DNA of 64,000 nucleotides from Bhargavaea ginsengi (GCF_900109165.1 NZ_FNZF01000001.1:983376-1047375); one strand, 5' to 3'. Positions 16,534-25,468 are shown, counted from the first letter of the stretch. Notes: generated by a model from the sequence alone, not told the origin. Translations and numbers: made by a program.

Positions 16534-17535
16534 TTATTCCTTATCCGCGACAAGACCGTCGAATTCAGGTGCTTCCTTCAGGAACTCGAGTTCATAGGAA
16601 GAGTTACCGAATTCCTTGAGGACTGCTTCATTGACGTCCGTCGTGTACGTAATGCGGCTCATCGCCTGTTCAACGATTTTCGCATCCATCTCCTGGTTTG
16701 TCAGGTCTTTGATGGAGTCGATCGCGATTTTCTGTGCTTTTTCCGGGTTGTCGTTGATATACGCAACCGATTCATTGTGCGCTTCAAGCAGTTTCGCCGC
16801 AAGTTCCGGCTTTTCTTCCGTCAGTTTGTTGTTGGCAACGAGGACCGTATTCGGGAGGCTTTCCCCGTATGCAATGTCTTCCGTGCTGATGATGACTTTC
16901 GCGCCGTTGTCGACGAGGATCGAAGCCCATGGCTCAGGAACCGCTGCAAGATCGACCTTGCCGGATTCGAACATCGCCTGGTAGGACGCCGGGTTGCCGG
17001 TCACGTGATTAAGCGAGCCGCCGATCCGGGACGATGCAAGCTCATCGTTGCCAAGCTGCTGAAGGTACGTTTCAAACTGAACATCATGCGTGCATCCGAT
17101 ACCCGGTGTGATGAATGTCTTGCCTGCCATGTCTTCGACCGATTCGACGCCGCTTTTCTCGCTGGCGACGACGACCGTGCCGCCGGAAGATGCGCCCGCG
17201 AGCACTTTCACTTCCGCTCCGTTAGAGAAGTTGTTCAGGACAGGTCCGGGGCCTACGAGGCCGGCATCGATTTCTCCCGACTTGAGTGCAGCCATGAATG
17301 TGCCGCCGTCAGGGAACGTGATGTACTCGAGCTCAACGTCATCGCCGAGCTTTTCTTCGTAATAGCCGTTTTCCCTTGCGACCATTGCAGGCGCGTGGTC
17401 AATGTTCGGGAAGTAGCCGATGACCATCTTCTCCTTGTCCCCGCCTCCTGCATTGTCTCCGCCCCCGCATGCCGCGAGCAGCGTGATGATGCCGAGCATC
17501 AATGCTCCAAGCCACCATTTCTTCAAATCCAACAT
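16534..17535 (-). CDS. ABC importer substrate-binding lipoprotein (sulfonate/nitrate/taurine type)
   Basis: 333 residues, lipobox LAAC near residue 23 after the helix WWLGALMLGIITL. The mature protein has the NMT1/SsuA layout: GYFPNIDHAPAMVARENGYY, then GGTFMAALKSGEIDAGLVGP and SYQAMFESGKVDLAAVPEP. It would capture the substrate outside the membrane for the permease and ATPase encoded upstream. AAAGGGG touches the ATG at 17535, so a TTG at 17526 (MKKWWLGAL) has better spacing and may be the true start. Adjacency to cysK suggests a sulfonate substrate; this is an inference. Confidence 0.88.
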   Translation of the reverse strand: MLDLKKWWLGALMLGIITLLAACGGGDNAGGGDKEKMVIGYFPNIDHAPAMVARENGYYEEKLGDDVELEYITFPDGGTFMAALKSGEIDAGLVGPGPVLNNFSNGAEVKVLAGASSGGTVVVASEKSGVESVEDMAGKTFITPGIGCTHDVQFETYLQQLGNDELASSRIGGSLNHVTGNPASYQAMFESGKVDLAAVPEPWASILVDNGAKVIISTEDIAYGESLPNTVLVANNKLTEEKPELAAKLLEAHNESVAYINDNPEKAQKIAIDSIKDLTNQEMDAKIVEQAMSRITYTTDVNEAVLKEFGNSSYELEFLKEAPEFDGLVADKE

Positions 17536-17599
17536 CCCCTTTCCGGGTCCTGACCCGGTTATTCATTAATAATTGAAATTCCTTAGCGCACAAACTCCG

Positions 17600-18361
17600 T
17601 CACGCGGACGGTTCAAGCCCCCACTTCACCCTGACCTGCTGCTCAAAGCGCTGGAACAGGAGCAGGTCGACCGTGACACCGATGACGCCGATGACGATCA
17701 TGATGCCGAGCACCATGTCCATCCGGCCGAAGTCGGAAGCGTATTTTAATGTATAGCCAAGTCCCGGGCCGGTGCTGAGAAGCTCACCGGCCATGAGTGC
17801 GCGCCAGCCGAATGCCCAGGCAAGCCGGGTACCTGTGACGAAATACGGTACCGACGCCGGCAGCATGACCCGGAAAAACAGATCCGGTCCGGACGCGCCC
17901 ATCGTCTGCGCAGCCTTCAGATAAATCGGAGAGACGTTCTGGATGCCGGTTCGCACGTTGATCGTCATGACGATCGCCGCACCGAGGACAATGATGAAGA
18001 TGACCGATTTTTCGTTCAGGCCGAACCACATGATTGCAAGCGGCAGCCAGACGATACTCGGGATGCTCTGCAGCGCAAGGATAAGTGAGCCGAGCGTTTC
18101 GTCGGCCGTCTTCGACTTCGCGAGCAGAATGCCGAGCAGCAGCCCGATCAGGAGGGCGATCGCGAGGCCGACGAGTAGCCGCATGAAGCTTGCCCCCAGG
18201 TCGCGGAACAGCGTGCCGTCCGCAATCATTTCGCCGAGCGCACGGAACACGTCGGTCGGAGCCGGCAGGAGGACTGCCGGCACCTGGAACAGCCGGACAG
18301 CGAGTTCCCAAATCAGAAACAGGGAGACGAAGAAGACGAGACGCTTAATAACCAACCGCAT
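17600..18361 (-). CDS. ABC importer permease (SsuC-like)
   Basis: 253 residues with six membrane helices. The cytoplasmic EAA loop is recognisable in YLKAAQTMGASGPDLFFRVM around residue 150, contacting the ATPase. N-terminus MRLVIKRLVFFVSLFLIW. The start overlaps the end of the ATPase gene by 17 bases, so translation is coupled. It forms the membrane channel of the importer whose binding protein follows 65 bases downstream. Confidence 0.9.
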   Translation of the reverse strand: MRLVIKRLVFFVSLFLIWELAVRLFQVPAVLLPAPTDVFRALGEMIADGTLFRDLGASFMRLLVGLAIALLIGLLLGILLAKSKTADETLGSLILALQSIPSIVWLPLAIMWFGLNEKSVIFIIVLGAAIVMTINVRTGIQNVSPIYLKAAQTMGASGPDLFFRVMLPASVPYFVTGTRLAWAFGWRALMAGELLSTGPGLGYTLKYASDFGRMDMVLGIMIVIGVIGVTVDLLLFQRFEQQVRVKWGLEPSA

Positions 18362-19130
18362 TGTTTTGTTCCTCTTCTTCGACTTTGTCGTTTTCCGTCT
18401 TCAGCATTCCGAGAATCGATTCCTCATAGGCTGCCATCTCTTTAAGATGGCCTTCCCTCGGGCGCTCCAGTTTGACCTCGATGTCCTGCAGGACGCGGCC
18501 AGGATGGGTGCCCATGACGATAATGCGGTCTGAAAGCCGGACGGCTTCCTGGATGCTGTGCGTGACAAAAATTATCGTCTTCTTCGTTTCGATCCAGATC
18601 TCTTCGAGCACGCCCTGGAGCCGCATCCGGGTCTGCTCATCCAGCGCGCCGAACGGCTCATCCATGAGGAGCACAGCAGGATCCATTGCCAGCGCACGCG
18701 CGATTGACACCCGCTGCTGCATGCCGCCCGACAGCTCATGCGGATGGTGGCCCGCATACTGACTAAGCTGCACCAGACGGAGATATTTCTTGGCGGTTTC
18801 ACGCGCTTCTTCTTTAGGCATGCCCTTCAGCGGGAACATCACGTTCTCCTCAACGGTCAGCCAGGGAAACAGCGCCGCCTGCTGGAATACCATGCCCCGC
18901 TCCTTGCCCGGCTTGACGATGTCGCGGCCGTCCAGCTGGAGGACACCCGAATCCGGCCGGTTCAGACCGGCGACGATGTTCAGCAGCGTCGACTTGCCGC
19001 AGCCGGATGGCCCAAGCAGCGATACGAATTCGCCTTCCCGGACATCGACGCTGATGTCTTTAAGCACCTGTTCGCGCCGGCCTTCCTTTCCGAAGCTTTT
19101 TTGTATTCCATCTATCTTAAGGAACATCAT
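18345..19130 (-). CDS. ABC importer ATP-binding protein (SsuB/TauB-like)
   Basis: 261 residues from ATG 19130; AGAAGGAAG lies upstream, whereas an earlier in-frame ATG at 19163 lacks one. Walker A LLGPSGCGKSTLL, Q-loop VFQQAALFPW, signature LSGGMQQRVSIARAL, Walker B VLLMDEPFGALD and switch His in VTHSIQEAV. The C-terminus is highly charged (DKVEEEEQNN). It energises uptake by the permease encoded next. First gene of the operon, divergent from cysK. Confidence 0.93.
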   Translation of the reverse strand: MMFLKIDGIQKSFGKEGRREQVLKDISVDVREGEFVSLLGPSGCGKSTLLNIVAGLNRPDSGVLQLDGRDIVKPGKERGMVFQQAALFPWLTVEENVMFPLKGMPKEEARETAKKYLRLVQLSQYAGHHPHELSGGMQQRVSIARALAMDPAVLLMDEPFGALDEQTRMRLQGVLEEIWIETKKTIIFVTHSIQEAVRLSDRIIVMGTHPGRVLQDIEVKLERPREGHLKEMAAYEESILGMLKTENDKVEEEEQNNAVGY

Positions 19131-19205
19131 TGCACTTCCTTCTAATCTAAAATTATAATCCATATCGAATTACTAAGTTTTAAGCATAATCATACCTCAA
19201 AACAT

Positions 19206-19229
19206 CAAGATGTCAATGGATGCATCTTG
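19206..19229. promoter_or_regulatory. Inverted repeat between the ABC operon and cysK
   Basis: CAAGATG, 10 bases, CATCTTG: a perfect 7-bp inverted repeat in the 190-base divergent intergenic space. It may be an operator controlling one or both sulfur genes; no known box was matched. Confidence 0.4.
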
Positions 19230-19320
19230 GAAATCAGACGAGTTGCCTGCATTATTTTTTTAAACTATACTTTGTAAATAGGAATTAACTCCATCGTATG
19301 TAGGAAAGGCGGAATCTGCC

Positions 19321-20244
19321 ATGAAAATCGTCCAGTCCATTTTGGACCTGATCGGCAACACCCCCGCCGTCCGGCTCAATAAAATTCCCGACGCGGACGG
19401 TGCGAATGTATATATTAAGCTGGAATCATTTAATCCCGGCGGCAGCGTAAAGGACCGCGCAGCATTGAACATGATTGAGCGGGCCGAAGCTGACGGCAAG
19501 CTGATTCCCGGAAAAAGCACAGTCATCGAGCCGACGTCCGGCAACACGGGGATCGGCCTCGCCATGGTATGCGCGGCCAAAGGCTACCGGTGCATCATGA
19601 CGATGCCTGACAACGCGACCGCGGAACGGGTGAAAATCCTGAAGGCATACGGCGCGGAAGTGTATTCGACGCCTGCAGCCGAACGCATGAACGGCGCCAT
19701 CGCCAAGGCGGAAGAGCTGGCTGCGGACATTCCGGACGCGTTCATCCCGATGCAGTTCGAGAACCCGGCAAACTCGGATGCCCACCGCGGCACGACCGCC
19801 GTTGAAATCCTGGATGCATTTGACGGCAAGCTGGATGCCTTCGTCCTGACGGCAGGCACCGGCGGCACCGTGACCGGAACCGGAGAAGAACTGAAAAAAC
19901 AGATCCCGGACCTGAAGATCTATGTCGTCGAGCCGAAGGGGTCACCCGTCCTGTCCGGCGGAGAACCCGGCCCGCACAAAATTCCTGGCACCGGCCCGGG
20001 ATTTGTCCCGGCCATCCTTAACCGGGACGTTTATGACGAGATCCTCCTCATCGAAGACGGCGACGCGCAAGTCATGGCACGTCGCCTCGCCGCGGAAGAA
20101 GGCATCTTCGTTGGTGCTTCCGCGGCGGCATCCGCCCACTTCGCCGTCCAGATCGCCAAGAAGCTGCCGAAAGGCGCCAACGTCCTCTGTCTCGCCCCGG
20201 ACACCGGCGAGAGGTACCTGTCGTCTGACCTGTTTCCTGAATAA
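19321..20244 (+). CDS. cysK: Cysteine synthase A (O-acetylserine sulfhydrylase)
   Basis: 307 residues, full length. PLP lysine Lys44 in NPGGSVKDRAAL, substrate loop EPTSGNTGIGLAM, phosphate-binding GTGGTVTGTG and the C-terminal PDTGERYLSSDLF are all present. It makes cysteine from O-acetylserine and sulfide in the cytoplasm. AGGAAAGGCGG precedes the ATG. It is divergent from a sulfonate-type ABC importer and upstream of methionine genes, consistent with a sulfur-assimilation neighbourhood. Confidence 0.95.
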   Translation: MKIVQSILDLIGNTPAVRLNKIPDADGANVYIKLESFNPGGSVKDRAALNMIERAEADGKLIPGKSTVIEPTSGNTGIGLAMVCAAKGYRCIMTMPDNATAERVKILKAYGAEVYSTPAAERMNGAIAKAEELAADIPDAFIPMQFENPANSDAHRGTTAVEILDAFDGKLDAFVLTAGTGGTVTGTGEELKKQIPDLKIYVVEPKGSPVLSGGEPGPHKIPGTGPGFVPAILNRDVYDEILLIEDGDAQVMARRLAAEEGIFVGASAAASAHFAVQIAKKLPKGANVLCLAPDTGERYLSSDLFPE

Positions 20245-20281
20245 AAGGAGATCCCCGAATTTACCGGGGATCTCCTTTTTT
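20243..20281 (+). terminator. Terminator of cysK
   Basis: AAAAGGAGATCCCCG pairs with CGGGGATCTCCTTTT, then a T-run. Confidence 0.92.
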
Positions 20282-20307
20282 GTGGCCGGCGAACAGCCGC
20301 CCGCTCG

Positions 20308-20391
20308 TATTCTTCAAACTCAGGGGGCTATTTTTCAAACTCGGGCGGGTATTCTTCAAACTCAGAAGGGTATTCTTCAAACTCGGCTTTC
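20308..20391. repeat. Intergenic 21-bp repeat array C (4 units)
   Basis: Four exact 21-bp units with core TATTCTTCAAACTC plus seven variable bases, beginning 27 bases after the cysK terminator. On the minus strand the core reads GAGTTTGAAGAATA. The rest of the space to 20550 shows no gene. Confidence 0.85.
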
Positions 20392-20553
20392 CGTTGCGGA
20401 CCCTCGTCGCCCAGCGCTGGCGCTTTTGAGCACAGACGCCGTTCTTTGTGACGGCCTCTGCTAGTTCGCGGGCGTGGTGATTTTACTTTTCCACTTCAAC
20501 GGCACCATACCCGGGCCAGCTTCAGCTAACCTCCTGAACACCGATTAATATAA

Positions 20554-20583
20554 AGGAAAGCCTCAGCGCATGCCGAGGCTTTC
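20554..20583 (-). terminator. Hairpin downstream of the SDR remnant
   Basis: GAAAGCCTC and GAGGCTTTC around a 10-base loop, followed on the minus strand by CTTTAT; probably the old terminator of the truncated gene. Confidence 0.6.
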
Positions 20584-20614
20584 TTGACGTTTCAGTATTT
20601 ATTCTGGCCGATGA

Positions 20615-20822
<208 letters not shown>

Positions 20823-20833
20823 TAACTTGCACC

Positions 20834-20871
20834 AAAAAGCGATGCCCCCAAAAGAAGGGCATCGCTTTTTT
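20834..20871 (-). terminator. Terminator of hom
   Basis: AAAAAGCGATGCCC and GGGCATCGCTTTTT form a stem over a short A-rich loop; it overlaps the hom stop codon region. Confidence 0.85.
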
Positions 20872-21865
20872 ATGAACGGGTCACGAGTTCGCGAAAGGTG
20901 GCGTGTTTCCGCAGCAGCACCGCTGCGTCCTCGACCATCACGCTCGCGGTCGGCAGCATGCCTGCCCCAGGGCCGATGACGGTGAGCGTTCCGGCGTAGG
21001 CCGTTTCGATGGCGACGGCGTTGTCGACGCCGTCGATGCCGTACAGCGGATGGTCCGGGCCGATCAGCACCGGGCCGACGGATGCCTGGATGGAGCCGTC
21101 TTCCCCTCTGCGGACATCCGCGATATGGCGGTAGCGGAGGCCCTGGCGGTCTGCGTCGATCACTTCGTCAAGAGAAAGCGCATCGATGCCTTCCATCGGC
21201 ACGTTTTCCCAGTCCGGCTGCTCACCGAACGACAGGCCGCTCAGAATCATCAGCTTGCAGAAGGCATCGAAGCCGGACACGTCATTGGTCGGGTCCGCCT
21301 CGGCATAGCCGAGTTCCTGCGCTTCCTTCAGAACCTCCTCGAAGGTACACGATTCCTTGCGCATCTTCGTCAGGATAAAGTTCGAAGTTCCGTTCAGAAT
21401 GCCCTGAATGCCGGTCACTTCATTGGAAAGATTCAGGTTATCGATCGTCTTGATCACCGGGACGCCGCCTGCGACGGTCGCCTCATATCCAATGCCGGTC
21501 CCCTGCTCCCTGGCTTGCCGTTCAAGTGAAGGGGCGGCTTTGGCATACATCACTTTATTCGCAGTTACGACATGACAGCCGGCGGCGATCGCCTGCTCCA
21601 GATAGGTGCGTGCCGGCTCTTCGCCGACGATCGCTTCGAAAACGACCTTCAGATCCGGGATGGCCAGGATCTCCTCAAACCGGTCGGTAATGAGGACTCC
21701 CGGAGTTTCCGGGCGGGTTTTATCCAAATCGCGGACGAGGATGGCTGCGATTTCAATCGGGGTACCGATCGTTTTCTCGAGTTGTTGTTTCCGTTCATTC
21801 ACGATTGTATAAATGCCTTGGCCGACCGTACCGAATCCAAGGATGGCCGCTTTCACTGGAGCCAT
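20870..21865 (-). CDS. hom: Homoserine dehydrogenase, short form without ACT domain
   Basis: 331 residues from ATG 21865, chosen because GGAGGTG lies at the right distance; a longer frame upstream lacks one. NAD(P)-binding GFGTVGQGIYTI at the start, catalytic region GVPVIKTIDNLN and ILNGTSNFILTKM, then FDAFCKLMILSG. It reduces aspartate semialdehyde to homoserine. Typical Bacillus Hom is about 430 residues with a C-terminal ACT domain that senses threonine; this protein ends right after the catalytic domain. It follows metY in the same direction, suggesting homoserine supply for methionine. Confidence 0.9.
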   Translation of the reverse strand: MAPVKAAILGFGTVGQGIYTIVNERKQQLEKTIGTPIEIAAILVRDLDKTRPETPGVLITDRFEEILAIPDLKVVFEAIVGEEPARTYLEQAIAAGCHVVTANKVMYAKAAPSLERQAREQGTGIGYEATVAGGVPVIKTIDNLNLSNEVTGIQGILNGTSNFILTKMRKESCTFEEVLKEAQELGYAEADPTNDVSGFDAFCKLMILSGLSFGEQPDWENVPMEGIDALSLDEVIDADRQGLRYRHIADVRRGEDGSIQASVGPVLIGPDHPLYGIDGVDNAVAIETAYAGTLTVIGPGAGMLPTASVMVEDAAVLLRKHATFRELVTRS

Positions 21866-21908
21866 GGGCGAACACCTCCGACATAAAGATTCCTTCCAAT
21901 ATAACAAG

Positions 21909-21941
21909 TTCCGCCCCGTAAGGAAACCCCCGGGGCGGGAA
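21909..21941 (-). terminator. GC-rich hairpin between metY and hom
   Basis: TTCCGCCCCG and CGGGGCGGGAA form a 10-bp stem. The minus-strand tail (CTTGTTAT) is only partly T-rich, so termination may be incomplete and hom may be partly read from the S-box promoter. Confidence 0.55.
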
Positions 21942-21973
21942 AATTTAAAATTGTATAAACATTCTACATCGTT

Positions 21974-23263
21974 TTATGCTTTGACTGGCGCCGCTGCCTC
22001 AATGGCCTGCTTCAGGTCGGCGATGATGTCTTCGACGTTCTCGAGACCGACGGAGAGGCGTACGAGTTCTTCAGTTGTGCCTGTTTTCTTCAGGTCTTCC
22101 GCCGACAGCTGCTGGTGCGTTGTGGATGCCGGGTGGATGATGAGCGAGCGTGCATCACCGACGTTTGCGACATGCGAGAACAGCTTCACGTTGTCGATCA
22201 GCTTGCGGCCCGCTTCGCGTCCGCCTTTGATGCCGAAGATGACGACTGATCCGGCGCCGCTTTTCAGGTACTTCTTGGAGAGTTCGTACGACGGGTGCTC
22301 TTCGAGGCCGTTGTACTGGACCCACTCGACAGATGGGTGATCCTTCAGCCACTCCGCAACTTTCTGGGCGTTTTCGTTGTGGCGCTGGATGCGGAGATGG
22401 AGCGTCTCAAGTCCCTGAAGGAAGAGGAATGCATTATCCGGGCTGAGTGTCGGGCCAAAGTCGCGGAGCAGCTGCACGCGGAGGCGTGTTGCGAATGCCG
22501 CCTGCGCCGTATCGATGCCGTAGCGGAGGCCGTGGTAAGTCTCATCCGGCTCTGTATAGCCAGGGTGGCGTCCCTGTGTCCAGTCGAACTTGCCCGCGTC
22601 AACAGCTACGCCGCCGACACCGCGGCCGTGTCCGCCGATCCATTTTGTTGCGGAGTGAACGACAACATCCGCACCATGCTCAATCGGGTTCGAGCCATAA
22701 GGCGAAGCGAATGTGGAGTCAATGATGAGCGGCAGGCCGTTTTCATGCGCGATGTTCGCAACAGCTTCCACATCAAGGACATTCAGGCTCGGGTTGCCGA
22801 TGATTTCGCCGAAGATCGCCTTTGTCTTGTCGGTGATCGCCGCGCGGAAGTTTTCAGGGTCTGTCGAGTCGACGAACTTCACGTTGATGCCATAGCGTGG
22901 GAGTGTGACCGCGAACAGGTTGTATGTCCCGCCGTACAGGTTTGCCGCGGAGACGATTTCGTCACCGGCCTGTGCAACGTTCAGGATCGAGAACGCGATT
23001 GCCGCCATTCCGGAAGAAAGCGCGACGGCAGCCGTGCCCCCTTCCAGTTCCGCGATACGCTTCTCAAACGCGTCTACTGTCGGGTTCATGATGCGGGAGT
23101 AAATGTTGCCTGACTCTTTCAGGGCGAACAGGTTTTGCGCGTGCTCCGTGTCACGGAATGCATAAGCTGTCGTGCGGTAGACCGGTACTGCAATCGCGCC
23201 TGTTGTCGGATCCGGCTCCTGGCCTCCGTGCACGAGAATCGTTTCTGGTTTGAAGTTTGTCAT
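21974..23263 (-). CDS. metY: O-acetylhomoserine sulfhydrylase/aminocarboxypropyltransferase
   Basis: 429 residues, the length of MetY rather than the shorter MetB/MetC. N-terminus FKPETILVHGGQEPDPTTGA, cofactor loop VALSSGMAAIAF, Asp-containing IIDSTFASP and the PLP lysine in VVHSATKWIGGHG near residue 208. It makes homocysteine directly from O-acetylhomoserine and sulfide. AGGAGGAAATC precedes the ATG. A SAM-I riboswitch with terminator lies upstream, so expression should fall when S-adenosylmethionine is plentiful. Confidence 0.94.
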   Translation of the reverse strand: MTNFKPETILVHGGQEPDPTTGAIAVPVYRTTAYAFRDTEHAQNLFALKESGNIYSRIMNPTVDAFEKRIAELEGGTAAVALSSGMAAIAFSILNVAQAGDEIVSAANLYGGTYNLFAVTLPRYGINVKFVDSTDPENFRAAITDKTKAIFGEIIGNPSLNVLDVEAVANIAHENGLPLIIDSTFASPYGSNPIEHGADVVVHSATKWIGGHGRGVGGVAVDAGKFDWTQGRHPGYTEPDETYHGLRYGIDTAQAAFATRLRVQLLRDFGPTLSPDNAFLFLQGLETLHLRIQRHNENAQKVAEWLKDHPSVEWVQYNGLEEHPSYELSKKYLKSGAGSVVIFGIKGGREAGRKLIDNVKLFSHVANVGDARSLIIHPASTTHQQLSAEDLKKTGTTEELVRLSVGLENVEDIIADLKQAIEAAAPVKA

Positions 23264-23342
23264 ATTGATTTCCTCCTAAAGGTATGGTTTCGATGGAAAC
23301 ACGATAGGAGAGGAGGTTTTGTCTTTTCGGAAAAATGAAAAA

Positions 23343-23366
23343 CCCTCTTCTCTGATAGGAAGAGGG
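23343..23366 (-). terminator. S-box expression-platform terminator
   Basis: On the minus strand CCCTCTTC, loop, GAAGAGGG and a TTTTT run, between the aptamer and metY; the alternative to the antiterminator when SAM is bound. Confidence 0.85.
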
Positions 23367-23391
23367 CCGATGCGAACACGCCGCATGCCTC

Positions 23392-23505
23392 CCCTTATCT
23401 GTCAGATCCGCTCCCGGACCTGTAGGAATTAGCACCTTTGCAGACATGGTCTGCCGGTTGCCGGGCTTCGCAGGGCCTATTCCCTCCGCCGCTCTTGATA
23501 AGAGT
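23392..23505 (-). ncRNA. SAM-I (S-box) riboswitch
   Basis: The minus strand carries the ordered S-box landmarks: CTTATCAAGAG, GGCGGAGGGA, GGCAACC, AAGGTGCTAATTCC, and closing GACAGATAAGG that pairs with the start to form P1. A terminator hairpin with T-run follows about 25 bases downstream and metY 130 bases downstream. Transcription attenuation by SAM is established for this class. Confidence 0.95.
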
Positions 23506-23644
23506 ATTCTGATTTTGTTTTCCATCTGGTAAACAGTATAGGACTGTGCTGCGGGCAAAGTCAAGTGTATTTTTCAGAAAAAACATGAAACGTTTTCGCC
23601 TCCTCATCCGTTAACTTAGGAGACTGCCGTTCGGGAGGGATTCT

Positions 23645-24427
23645 ATGAAAACCTGGAGAGATAAGCTGGAAGCAAATGGACTGGCCAAATACATTGCGCC
23701 ATTCTCTGAACTGACGAAGCCCGGCTTCCGACTGCATAAAGAAGACGCCGCCGGGACGCTGGCACCCGGCGCATCGAAGTTCGGAGGCGCGCCGGACCTT
23801 CCGCCTGATGTGGAGATCCCGTCCAAAGACGGGAAGCCGCTTACGCTGATTGCGCAGATCAACCTGTCGGACGCCGCGCTTGCCGGAGACGCCCGCCCCC
23901 TTCCGGACACAGGCATCCTGTCTTTCTTCTATGACACCGTGGAACAGCCATGGGGCGGCGATGAGACGGACCGAAGCGGCTGGAAGGTCCTTTATCATGA
24001 AGATCCGACCAGACTTGAACGGCGTGATGTGCCGGAAGAGCGGATGCTTCCGGAATTCGCCGCCGTCTTCCACGCCGCGGAAACGCTGGATGCCGATGCC
24101 ATCATCGGGATGGACTTCGACGACGACACCGGCGAGACTATCTTTGAGCTATTGGAAGAAGGGGCTCCCCACCACCAGGTGCTCGGCCATCCGTTTGCCG
24201 TGCAGAACCCTGTGTTCGCTGAAATCGCCCACTATGGTGATGCAATCGAAGACTGGGACGAAGCCGGGAAAGCGGCGGATGACTATATCCTGCTTTTCCA
24301 GATGGACAGCGATGACGACCTGGGTGCCGTCTGGGGCGACCTCGGCATGCTGTACTTCTGCATCCGGAAAGAAGACCTTGCTGAAAAGCGATTTGACCGT
24401 TCGCATATGATCATGCAGAGCGGATGA
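23645..24427 (+). CDS. DUF1963 (YwqG-like) protein
   Basis: 260 residues. Features of the YwqG family are visible: GASKFGGAPDLPPDVEIP, KPLTLIAQINLSD, ILSFFYD and the C-terminal LLFQMDSDDDLGAVWGDLGM with a final FCIRKEDL. Family members are cytoplasmic and of unknown biochemical role, sometimes adjacent to surface-modification genes. CGGGAGGGATTCT precedes the ATG. Divergent from the S-box/metY unit. Confidence 0.88.
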   Translation: MKTWRDKLEANGLAKYIAPFSELTKPGFRLHKEDAAGTLAPGASKFGGAPDLPPDVEIPSKDGKPLTLIAQINLSDAALAGDARPLPDTGILSFFYDTVEQPWGGDETDRSGWKVLYHEDPTRLERRDVPEERMLPEFAAVFHAAETLDADAIIGMDFDDDTGETIFELLEEGAPHHQVLGHPFAVQNPVFAEIAHYGDAIEDWDEAGKAADDYILLFQMDSDDDLGAVWGDLGMLYFCIRKEDLAEKRFDRSHMIMQSG

Positions 24428-24438
24428 TGACTTGATCC

Positions 24439-24474
24439 GCCTTATATTAGGCTGAATGAACCTTAATATAAGGC
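24439..24474. promoter_or_regulatory. Inverted repeat between YwqG and the PlsY-like gene
   Basis: GCCTTATATTAGG and CCTTAATATAAGGC form a stem with one bulge and no T-run, 27 bases before the next start. It may be an operator or a processing hairpin rather than a terminator. Confidence 0.35.
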
Positions 24475-24500
24475 ACCCACCAAGATTGGAGGCTGAAAAC

Positions 24501-25151
24501 ATGCCCGAATCCATGGGCTGGTTATGGATTGCCGTTGCGGTGATTGCCGGCTACCTGATCGGCAATATCCACGGATCCACCATTGCCGGACGGCTGTCCG
24601 GTGTAAACCTGAAAGAAACTGGCGTCAAAAACGCCGGTGCATCAAATGCGGCCATCGTACTTGGCAAGAAATATGGCGCACTCGTCGCCGCCATCGACAT
24701 CGGGAAAGGCATCGCGGCTGTGCTTCTCACCAGGGGCATCGCCACCTCGGCCGGACTCGGTCCTGAAGCAAGCGCACTGCTTGTTTTCGCGGTGGCGGCC
24801 GCGACAATCCTCGGACATAATTTCCCGTTCCATATGGGCTTTAATGGGGGCAAGGGAACAGCTACAGTCATCGGTGTGCTCCTCGGCTTTGACTGGAAAA
24901 TTGGAATCGTAGGGCTCGCTCTTCTCATCATTGTTTCTCTCGCAACCGACTTTCTCGTGTTTGGGGTCCTCATGCTGTATGTCACCTTCACCGTGACTGC
25001 CGTCGTTTTTGCTGCGGGAATCGGACCGGACCTGATCGCTGCCGGGCTGTTCGCGATGGCGATATGGAAGCATCTCGAGAACTTCCGCAGGATGAGGGCC
25101 GGCGAGGAAAAACGGGTGTCGTCGGTGTTCGGGAAGAAGAAGACGGCCTGA
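24501..25151 (+). CDS. PlsY-family glycerol-3-phosphate acyltransferase-like protein
   Basis: 216 residues from ATG 24501 with TTGGAGGC upstream. Five or six membrane helices. Two PlsY-type loops are recognisable but diverged: LKETGVKNAGASNAAIVLG, compared with the usual GSGNPGATN form, and GHNFPFHMGFNGGKGTAT. PlsY transfers acyl groups from acyl-phosphate to glycerol-3-phosphate in phospholipid synthesis. The departures in the first loop suggest a paralogue rather than the housekeeping enzyme; whether it is active is open. Confidence 0.8.
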   Translation: MPESMGWLWIAVAVIAGYLIGNIHGSTIAGRLSGVNLKETGVKNAGASNAAIVLGKKYGALVAAIDIGKGIAAVLLTRGIATSAGLGPEASALLVFAVAAATILGHNFPFHMGFNGGKGTATVIGVLLGFDWKIGIVGLALLIIVSLATDFLVFGVLMLYVTFTVTAVVFAAGIGPDLIAAGLFAMAIWKHLENFRRMRAGEEKRVSSVFGKKKTA

Positions 25152-25190
25152 GAGTAGGGATCCGCTCTGTCTTAGGAATCTGCTTCCCGC

Positions 25191-25367
25191 GGTTTCGTCA
25201 TTCGTGGGCTCAATTTCGTCATTCTGGGACTTGGTTTCGTCATTCGCCGGCTCAATTTCGTCATTCGTCCGCTTTCAGGATCTGAATGACGAGATTATCA
25301 GGGTGAATGACGAAATTGGTTAGATGAATGACGAGACCGGACGGATGAATGACGAAATCAACATCTG
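25191..25367. repeat. Intergenic 21-bp repeat array D (4 + 4 units, inverted)
   Basis: Four 21-bp units with core TTTCGTCATTC (25191-25274), a 9-base centre, then four 21-bp units with the reverse-complement core GAATGACGARA (25284-25367). Same core as array B. It lies between the convergent PlsY-like and ald genes. Confidence 0.9.
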
Positions 25368-25442
25368 TGGCTGTTGGCGGTCACAGTTGCCCAAGAGGAA
25401 ATTTCAGTTCATCACCAGTAATATTAGCACTCATACTAAAAA

Positions 25443-25468
25443 GGGGACCTGTCCAAGACAGATCCCCC
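25443..25468 (-). terminator. Terminator of ald
   Basis: GGGGACCTGTC and GACAGATCCCC with loop CAA; on the minus strand followed by CCTTTTTAG. Confidence 0.75.

Noticed and set aside
20834-20871. A repeat shared with 16498-16532 (both contain AAAAAGCGATGCCC and GGGCATCGCTTTTT-like arms)
   Set aside because: Both are ordinary terminators with similar stems; only the stems match, with no shared flanks, so no mobile element is implied.
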